Shown here piece after piece: positions 57,647 through 64,000 of a DNA stretch of 64,000 nt (positions are counted from its first letter, which is position 1; every line of letters begins with the position of its first letter). Source of the stretch: Pseudomonas floridensis. Its GTDB lineage: Bacteria > Pseudomonadota > Gammaproteobacteria > Pseudomonadales > Pseudomonadaceae. Under the pieces are notes generated by a model. The model was given only the letters and a program-made list of their open reading frames with translations, made no database searches and was not told the origin of the DNA. The position numbers and the translations under genes were made by a program. The stretch is from the NCBI RefSeq assembly GCF_002087235.1, contig NZ_MUIO01000021.1, positions 62,001-126,000 of the forward strand, in the 5' to 3' direction.

Positions 57647-58963
57647 GTGAAAGCGATTCAGCAATTCTTCGAAAAACTCACGCCGAGGGGCAAGCTGATG
57701 CTTGCCATCGGTGGGACGGTTTTGATCGTCGGCACTGTCGTAGGCGTGGCCATGAACGCAGCAACTCCCGAGCGTAAGTCACGCGCAGCGGCAAAGCCTC
57801 AGGTCGAGGCCATCCTGACTGACGAAGACCCTCGTGCGCTGGGCATGGACTCCCTTGCGAGTCAACAACGACAGCTTCAGACGCAGATGAACCGCCTTGA
57901 GCGAACGTTGGGGCAGAAAGAGAAAGACGTTCAACTCAAAAACACGCAAGAGAAGGTGAGCGGCTTGGAGCAAGAGATCCAGTTGCTTCAGAAAGAGTTG
58001 GCGCGGGTTGGACGCGATAAGAAAGGCACCGAAGAGAACGGGGATAACTCCTCCGACAGTTCCGCCGCCAACCAGACACGGTCCCCTATCCCCCCTCGCG
58101 AATCGGTATTCGTCAACAAGGCGACGAGCTCGCCGGCACAGCTGACAGACGTTTACTCGAACTTGCCTCCAGAGCCGCCGGAAGACCCAAAGTCGCGATC
58201 CACTGACAAAACGGAAGCTCCAAAGATCCGGGTGATCAAGGCCAAGGAAGACGAGGGTAAGAAGGATAAGCCAGAGGAGCTTTCTGTGTCGCTGCCCGCG
58301 GGTTCGATTTTGTCCGGCGTCTTGGTTACAGGCATGGATGCACCGACAGGGAAGCAGGCACAGCGTGACCCCTTTCCAAGTCTCATCCGCATCAAGAGCG
58401 AAGCAATTCTCCCCAACCGCTTCAGAGCGGATTTCCGTGAGTGTTTCATGATCGCGGGTGGGTGGGGGGATCTCAGTTCTGAACGAGCCTACATGCGTGC
58501 CGAACGTTTGTCGTGCGTTCGCAATGACGGCTCGGTGCTTGAAGCAAGCGTCGAGGCCTATGCCACAGGAGAAGACGGTAAAGCAGGCTTGCGCGGCCGA
58601 CTGGTAAGCAAACAAGGGCAAATCATCGCTCGAAGCTTGGGAGCAGGTTTTCTCCAAGGTATAGCCGGTGCTTTTAATGTCCAAAAGGTACCAACAATCA
58701 ACGTAACTCGAGCTAGTGATGACGGCAAGACAGTAGCTCCAGTTTACGAGCAGGCATTCGATAGCAACGCGCTTCAGTCAGCCGGGTTCAGCGGAGCTGG
58801 CTCAGCGCTTGAACGGATTGCTGACTTCTATTTGGAGATGGCGGAAAGCATCTTTCCTGTTATTGAAATCGACGCGATGCGTGAAGTTGACTTCATCGTT
58901 AATAAGGGCATGACCGTAAAGTTCAATGCAACCACTCTTAAAGTCAATGATGTTAATCAGTAA
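57647..58963 (+). CDS. traB: TraB, VirB10-like envelope-spanning protein
   Basis: A 438-residue protein starting with GTG after AAGGGGAACC. One N-terminal membrane segment (LMLAIGGTVLIVGTVVGVAM), a coiled coil (QLQTQMNRLERTLGQKEKDVQL), a Pro-rich stretch and the VirB10 domain with LPAGSILSGVLVTGMDAPTG, RFRADFRECFMIAGGWGDLS and AEGEDGKAGL-like loops. TraB spans from inner membrane to the TraK/TraV ring. Confidence 0.9.
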   Translation: MKAIQQFFEKLTPRGKLMLAIGGTVLIVGTVVGVAMNAATPERKSRAAAKPQVEAILTDEDPRALGMDSLASQQRQLQTQMNRLERTLGQKEKDVQLKNTQEKVSGLEQEIQLLQKELARVGRDKKGTEENGDNSSDSSAANQTRSPIPPRESVFVNKATSSPAQLTDVYSNLPPEPPEDPKSRSTDKTEAPKIRVIKAKEDEGKKDKPEELSVSLPAGSILSGVLVTGMDAPTGKQAQRDPFPSLIRIKSEAILPNRFRADFRECFMIAGGWGDLSSERAYMRAERLSCVRNDGSVLEASVEAYATGEDGKAGLRGRLVSKQGQIIARSLGAGFLQGIAGAFNVQKVPTINVTRASDDGKTVAPVYEQAFDSNALQSAGFSGAGSALERIADFYLEMAESIFPVIEIDAMREVDFIVNKGMTVKFNATTLKVNDVNQ

Positions 58964-58973
58964 GGACAACGTG

Positions 58974-59471
58974 ATGATCAAGCAATTTATCCTGGCGATT
59001 GCAGTAACGGCACTGACTGGTTGCAATAGCATCATGGGTTTGGGCTCAGATGAGTATGCATGTAAGGGAATGCCAAATGGGGTTACCTGCATGTCCGCAA
59101 AAGATGTGTATTCGGCCACTGAAGGTGATGATTACAAGACTCAGCTTAAAAAAGAACAGGAGGGCGGGGCGGCGAGCAGCGATAAACCATCAACTGGCAG
59201 TGCTACCCGCGTGCTGATAGCTGAAGGATCAGATAACGCACCGGTACCGATGAGAGCAAGGAATCCGCTTCCAATTCGTTCGCAAGCAGTGGTTATGCGA
59301 ATTGCTATCGACCCATGGGAGGACGAGAAGGGTGATTTGTATGTGCCTGGTTTCATTTACACCGAAGTGGAGGCACGCCGCTGGGAAATTGGGGCTAGAA
59401 ATCCACAGCCTACTCCAACTCTCCGCCCGTTGAGTGTGATTGGAAATAGTGAAGGCGCTAAGAAGAAGTAG
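58974..59471 (+). CDS. traV: TraV lipoprotein
   Basis: A 165-residue outer-membrane lipoprotein; lipobox LTGC in AIAVTALTGCNSIMG. The mature part has the TraV pattern YACKGMPNGVTCMSAKDVYSAT, then a flexible segment and VMRIAIDPWEDEKGDLYVPGFIYTEVEARRWEIG. ATG 58974 follows TAAGGACAACGTG; GTG 58971 is possible. Confidence 0.9.
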   Translation: MIKQFILAIAVTALTGCNSIMGLGSDEYACKGMPNGVTCMSAKDVYSATEGDDYKTQLKKEQEGGAASSDKPSTGSATRVLIAEGSDNAPVPMRARNPLPIRSQAVVMRIAIDPWEDEKGDLYVPGFIYTEVEARRWEIGARNPQPTPTLRPLSVIGNSEGAKKK

Positions 59472-59485
59472 TCACCGTCCCTACA

Positions 59486-59511
59486 AACACCTTGCCTCGG
59501 CAAGGTGTTTT
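59486..59511 (+). terminator. Terminator after traV
   Basis: AACACCTTGCC-TC-GGCAAGGTGTT followed by TTGG; strong stem with a short T-run. Confidence 0.75.
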
Positions 59512-59571
59512 GGTTTGTGCCAATAGATTCGTAGTGGTTAAAAGCAGCTGCTCATATTGATAGGTACCAGT

Positions 59572-62500
59572 ATGATTTATACAAAGTTTAGTAGATTGGC
59601 TTTTACACATACACTGATAATCTTTTTCTTAACCTGCATGCTCGCTAGCATTGCTAGAGCAGAATTAGTACAGGTTGAATACCCTTCAGCCAACGGCCAA
59701 AAAACAGTTTCAGCATCGAAAGAGATGTTCATTAGTCCAAAAGGGGACATCGCCGTATATTTAAGCGCCGGAGTAGACAGAATCCTGAAAGCCCGACTGC
59801 TGACCTCAAATGGCTCTGTATTTGCTGAAGCCAAGAGTAGTCTGTTGGGGGCAAACGACAAAATTCTTGTTAACGGGGTTTCTTACTATGGAACTGTATT
59901 AAAACTGCCTGCTCCTACGTCAGGAGATTTCACTCTTGTTGCAGAGATTCTGAATTCCGATGGAAGTGTTGTTCTTCAAAGTGATCGCTATAACCTACAG
60001 GTCGACGTAACTTCTCCAGTTATCGGAGGGGAAATAGTACGTACTAATGGTGGGTACAACTATCCTGTTAGCGTCTTAGCTCCGTTAGCTTGGGGGGAGG
60101 ACGCAGGTGGTACGGTAACAGTATCAGGGCTAGCTGATAAAAATTCAGGTATAGATAAGGTAGAATTCTTTGCAATAGACACGAATGGTGTGCGAAGAGC
60201 AGTTCAGAGCCTTCTTAATGTTGAAGCGGCCAGTGCAACTGTAAAGATCACTGACATCACAAGCACGAGCATTACGCCTTACGATCGTCAAACATATACA
60301 ATGGGCTTTCGCGTATTCGATAAAGCAGGTAACTACACCGAAAAAACAATACCTATAGCTGTAGACCGAAAAACACCCGAATACGTTCGGGTAGAAGTTT
60401 TCGATTTGCAATCAAATAGCTGGATAGCATATGCCCCTAAAATGACGGTCTATGCGAACCCGGTGAAGATTAGGTATGTGCGCAAAAAGGTTGATCATAC
60501 TAATTTCAATGGAACACTGTTTGGTTGGGGAGATAGTATCTACAACAGTCAGGACGCTGAATTTATATATTTCACCACCGACCTTGAGTACCCCAAAAAT
60601 TCTATAAACTATTTTGTGTTTCAGAACAAAGCAGGGTTAGCATCAGTCCAGTATTATTCGAACTTCACATTCACCTTGGCCCCAGGGGTTGAAGGCGGTC
60701 CTGTTCCAATCGGTCTTACCTATCAGATCCAGGGAAGAGATTGGACAAATAGCGATACGATTCGAGAGTCAAAACCATTTGCAGTCTCGAGTGTTAAGAT
60801 TTCAACTGAGCCCAGAGGTTATAACCAAATAGCAGGTGTAAATGGTGTTACTTGTGCTATTCCTGCCGGGCAAAAAGAATGCATACTTAACCCTAATATT
60901 AAGATTTCGTCCGACCGCGGTTATGTTCCTTATCCATACTTTGTCTCTAGAGATGATGGCACCTTTTCCGCCTATGGTGGATATTTATATACATATTGGG
61001 ATTTTAATGCTCCTAAGGTAACGGGTATTCGGGTAGACTTTGCTGTACGTGAAGTTGTGGCGACTGTAGTCGATGACGATCGCATGCTCAATTGGCAGCA
61101 TTATATGTGGGATACCCAAGAGTTTAGAATGATTCTTGAGGCTTCCGGGAAAAAGGCTATTACCTCTCCTTTCTCTGTTGTTGATCTTGACTACAAAACA
61201 AGAGAAGTTCGATTCAAACTAGGAAAGATCTCTAACGGGTTTTATCGAGTGGGTGTTGAGGCGGAGGATACATACGGAAATGTTGGCAATGCGTTCGTAA
61301 CAGATAATACTTTCATTGATAGCAACGCACCTACCATCACCATTGCCGCCAAGGCCGCAATTGCAAGCCTCGATGAGATATTAATAACTATTAATGATGA
61401 TGAAGATCCAACACCATCTATACAAAGAATAGCCCTCAAGGGTGGCCCGACCTCAACATCAGTAGACTTGGCCTGGCGCTCGGTTTCGTCCGGTAAGTAT
61501 TTATTGGAGTACCCAATCATCTTTCCATCTGAGAATGAAAATGAGGTTTACTCTCTTGAGGTCACTGCTACAGACAAATATGGTAATGTCGCGATCCAAA
61601 GTAAGGCTTTCGCCTATAAGCCTCGTACTGTCGGGATTGTTAAACATCCCGATGGAGTAGTCCGTATCCCAGCTATCAACCATATTTTCAATCGGAATGA
61701 TGGTACTGAAGTTATCGATAGTGCCCCGCTCACACTCAATGATGGATCGGTTGTTGCAGGCTCTTATGACTTGATCGCGTCTTTGCGTGGAGACGCTGTA
61801 GGTAGTTTAGTAGTTGCAGGAGTTTTGATTGAACCTGGCGCAACGATCGTTGTTGGGAAAATAAATTTTTCGAATACACAGGGCAGAATTAGCATACCCG
61901 TTAAATCTGGAGCGGAGGGTGTTATTGGGTCTAACAATCTAATTCTTTCTACTTCTGCACCCAATGCCCCCATAGTCTCCACAAATATCCGAACTTGGAT
62001 GCCTGCGCCAATTGTTTCTTTAACAAGTGGACCGATTGTACAGGCGATGACTGATATTGCTGCTAAAATTGAACTTCCTGCGACTTCGGTTTGCAAGATA
62101 ACATCTTCGGAAGTTGAAGCGAGAGAATCAGATGCTTTGCTTTCGCCTATGTGCTTACTTGAGTGGACAGAAGTTCCTAGCGGACTTGCAGTAACTGTTG
62201 ACAGAACAGACGGTGTTACTAAATCATTTTTGAAGGGGCGTGCTTTGGAGTCGGGAGCACACAAGATTTCGTACTCGATTTCAATATTCAACAAAGGTAA
62301 AGAGAAGGTAGTTCTTCACCAAGGGGAAAAAGAGCTTTTAGTAGAACCAGCAACTGGATCATCTTCGTTCCAACAGTCCTTGAGTAAACGATCCGTTACA
62401 CGCGCTCTCGACAATGTTTCGTTGACGATGACACAGCTCTCTGGCCCAACGTGTTCTATCACTGGTGATGAGGCGGCGGCAAAGAACGCAGGCATGAGCG

Positions 62501-64000
62501 GCGGTGCTTTAAAGTGCTTGATTGAGTTCTCGGTGATACCGAAAGACCTGGACATCAAAGCGCTTGATCCTCTTGAGTTGACCGGCGTTTTCACCCGTTC
62601 TGGGCAGCATCCGCTCCGCTGGACGGCTAGTGTCTACGACACCACCGGTAAAAAGATTACCCTCGAAGAGGGGCAATCGGTGATTCAGGTAATAGAACCG
62701 CCTGTAACAACTAAACTTACGGTCAGCGTCAACGAAAGCTCATCGGTGGAGGCAACTCCTGTAGAGGACTTCCCGGCGGCGTGGGAGAAGAAAACCTATT
62801 CAGTTCTGTCGAACCCATCACAGGGCTCTGTGGTGGCGACCCCTACTGGGTTCACCTACACCCCGAAGGCTGGATACGTTGGCTCCGATGAGTTCAGGTA
62901 CCGCGTGCAAGACGTATCTGGGATGAGTGCTGAAGCTATCGCGGTGGTGAATGTCGCGAAGTTCAATTACGCCCCTACCTGGACGGGAGTAACCATTCAG
63001 GCCCGCGAAGGTCAGGTGAGTGACCAAGTTGATCCTGAGGTGCATGACATCAATCTCTGGGACAGCCATACGTTCAAGATCCTCACGAACCCGGCTCACG
63101 GGACTGTCCGTGTGTTCTACGGCCGTATGGAGTACACCCCTAATCCGGGTTTCTATGGGGAGGATTCGTTCACCTTCAGCGCCACGGATCAGGAAGGGCT
63201 CAGTGTTGAAGGGGAGGGAAAGGTCACAGTTACTCAGTTCAATTTTGCACCAACGGCTATCACCCCTTCGACGGTGAAGGTGTATGCAGGAATCGGTGGA
63301 ACGGCCGATCTGAAAGTGATCGATCCGAACAACTGGGGCTCGCACACCTTACAAGTCGTCAAACAGCCAGCTCATGGCCACGTGACAGTTGAGGGAATGA
63401 GCATCACCTATAAAACCGATGGCCAGGCTGAAACCTCAGTTCAAATTCGTGCTATCGACCAAGATGGCCTCTATGTCGATCAAGATATTGTCCTGAAGCT
63501 TGTCCCGGCCTGGGAAATGTTCAAAGACCGCGAAGTTAAGCCTACCTCCGTAGCCCCGAGCATACCCGCCGTGAGGCACCAAATGACTACTCGTTTGGGT
63601 GCCTTTGCGCTCAGGATTCCCGACCAAGAAGTGATTCAGGCGCTCGGCGGCGAGATCATTGCTATCGTCACGCCTGACTCGAAAGTTGGGGTGACGCTGG
63701 AGCATCGTGAGCTTTCTCAAGGTATTGGTATGCGTCTGGTACCTGCCAAATTGAGTGCTGAACTGCTGGAGGCCCGTTTAGGCGGCTTGGATGTTGGGGT
63801 AGATGGGCAAGCCATCGTCTATCTAAGTCGCGCGGACATGACCGGCCCTGTGTATTCCGTGCCGGTGACCGTATGGTCTCCGGAGGGCACACTGACGGCT
63901 GATTCATGGGAGATTTTGCAAGCGTCTGGCCGTACTCAAATCAGCTTCAGCCCGAGCAATGGGGCATGCAGCATCATGACCAGCGAAGTTGTCGCGAAGA
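59572..64000 (+). CDS. Giant secreted Ig-like/cadherin-like protein (DUF4165-type), incomplete at window end
   Basis: An open frame of 1476 codons from ATG 59572 to the window edge. A signal peptide ends near ASIARA, before ELVQVEYPSANG. The N-terminal ~900 residues form Ig-like blocks of bacterial type (DKNSGIDKVEFFAIDTNG, VFDKAGNYTEKTIPIAVDRK, VEAEDTYGNVGNAFVTD). From about residue 1080 there are tandem repeats of the Big_9 type: TYTPKAGYVGSDEFRYRV, EYTPNPGFYGEDSFTFSA. Large Ig-like proteins with a DUF4165 start are encoded near the tra genes of several big conjugative plasmids and act at the cell surface in mating. Bases 59572 to ~62300 are clearly A+T-richer than the rest. Confidence 0.8.
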   Translation, partial: MIYTKFSRLAFTHTLIIFFLTCMLASIARAELVQVEYPSANGQKTVSASKEMFISPKGDIAVYLSAGVDRILKARLLTSNGSVFAEAKSSLLGANDKILVNGVSYYGTVLKLPAPTSGDFTLVAEILNSDGSVVLQSDRYNLQVDVTSPVIGGEIVRTNGGYNYPVSVLAPLAWGEDAGGTVTVSGLADKNSGIDKVEFFAIDTNGVRRAVQSLLNVEAASATVKITDITSTSITPYDRQTYTMGFRVFDKAGNYTEKTIPIAVDRKTPEYVRVEVFDLQSNSWIAYAPKMTVYANPVKIRYVRKKVDHTNFNGTLFGWGDSIYNSQDAEFIYFTTDLEYPKNSINYFVFQNKAGLASVQYYSNFTFTLAPGVEGGPVPIGLTYQIQGRDWTNSDTIRESKPFAVSSVKISTEPRGYNQIAGVNGVTCAIPAGQKECILNPNIKISSDRGYVPYPYFVSRDDGTFSAYGGYLYTYWDFNAPKVTGIRVDFAVREVVATVVDDDRMLNWQHYMWDTQEFRMILEASGKKAITSPFSVVDLDYKTREVRFKLGKISNGFYRVGVEAEDTYGNVGNAFVTDNTFIDSNAPTITIAAKAAIASLDEILITINDDEDPTPSIQRIALKGGPTSTSVDLAWRSVSSGKYLLEYPIIFPSENENEVYSLEVTATDKYGNVAIQSKAFAYKPRTVGIVKHPDGVVRIPAINHIFNRNDGTEVIDSAPLTLNDGSVVAGSYDLIASLRGDAVGSLVVAGVLIEPGATIVVGKINFSNTQGRISIPVKSGAEGVIGSNNLILSTSAPNAPIVSTNIRTWMPAPIVSLTSGPIVQAMTDIAAKIELPATSVCKITSSEVEARESDALLSPMCLLEWTEVPSGLAVTVDRTDGVTKSFLKGRALESGAHKISYSISIFNKGKEKVVLHQGEKELLVEPATGSSSFQQSLSKRSVTRALDNVSLTMTQLSGPTCSITGDEAAAKNAGMSGGALKCLIEFSVIPKDLDIKALDPLELTGVFTRSGQHPLRWTASVYDTTGKKITLEEGQSVIQVIEPPVTTKLTVSVNESSSVEATPVEDFPAAWEKKTYSVLSNPSQGSVVATPTGFTYTPKAGYVGSDEFRYRVQDVSGMSAEAIAVVNVAKFNYAPTWTGVTIQAREGQVSDQVDPEVHDINLWDSHTFKILTNPAHGTVRVFYGRMEYTPNPGFYGEDSFTFSATDQEGLSVEGEGKVTVTQFNFAPTAITPSTVKVYAGIGGTADLKVIDPNNWGSHTLQVVKQPAHGHVTVEGMSITYKTDGQAETSVQIRAIDQDGLYVDQDIVLKLVPAWEMFKDREVKPTSVAPSIPAVRHQMTTRLGAFALRIPDQEVIQALGGEIIAIVTPDSKVGVTLEHRELSQGIGMRLVPAKLSAELLEARLGGLDVGVDGQAIVYLSRADMTGPVYSVPVTVWSPEGTLTADSWEILQASGRTQISFSPSNGACSIMTSEVVAK

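Overview
The window reads as part of a large conjugative element of a Pseudomonas-like gammaproteobacterium: a megaplasmid, or less likely an integrated conjugative element. The evidence is moderate-to-high G+C, copper and arsenic genes of Pseudomonas type, Pseudomonas-style intrinsic terminators, and a transfer system with a MobH/TraI_2-type relaxase and an F-like (MPF_F) type IV secretion apparatus. No replication, partition or integrase gene lies in the window, so plasmid and ICE cannot be separated.

Layout. (1) 1-9760: copper/silver resistance, with the end of copR, then copS, copC, copD, a Met/Cys-rich secreted protein, and a CusC-CusB-CusA efflux pump whose CusB carries a fused CusF-like domain. 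(2) 10114-15356: a type II CBASS anti-phage operon (HNH-SAVED effector Cap5, CD-NTase, Cap2 E1/E2, Cap3 JAB peptidase), facing a DEDDh exonuclease, then an AbrB-DUF2384 antitoxin-like protein with no visible toxin. (3) 16327-26142: an arsenic island with two parts. A classical arsR-arsB-arsC-arsH operon lies on the minus strand. Beside it a MarR regulator diverges from a permease, an ArsL-like radical SAM enzyme, a methyltransferase-like protein without a SAM site, an ArsM-like methyltransferase, an aquaporin and an ArsN1-like N-acetyltransferase. The second part looks like an organoarsenical (arsinothricin-type) biosynthesis and self-protection cluster. (4) 26265-37955: many small backbone genes of unknown function around a MoxR/CobS-like ATPase, a DUF3150 protein and a VWA/CobT-like protein. 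(5) 38097-44599: traN, then a minus-strand block with two lipoproteins, CsrA, a ParB-like protein and a DsbA-like protein. (6) 45023-49128: ssb, recT, several very small genes and a YqaJ-type exonuclease. (7) 49244-64000: traI, traD, two accessory genes, a DsbA-like protein, traL, traE, traK, traB, traV and the 5' part of a giant Ig-like secreted protein that runs off the window.

Two regulatory patterns tie the backbone together. At least sixteen small or DNA-metabolism genes are preceded by a similar leader: a GC-rich hairpin, then in most cases a second stretch complementary to the gene's own Shine-Dalgarno. Five transfer units (traN, traI, the traL-proximal dsb gene, traK and a minus-strand lipoprotein operon) carry an inverted half-site pair, TTTTCAG-N13-CTGAAAA, whose downstream edge lies 59-62 bases before the start codon. 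Neither pattern matches a regulator I recognise. They are, with the arsenic cluster and its methyltransferase-like pseudoenzyme, the most interesting content of the window.
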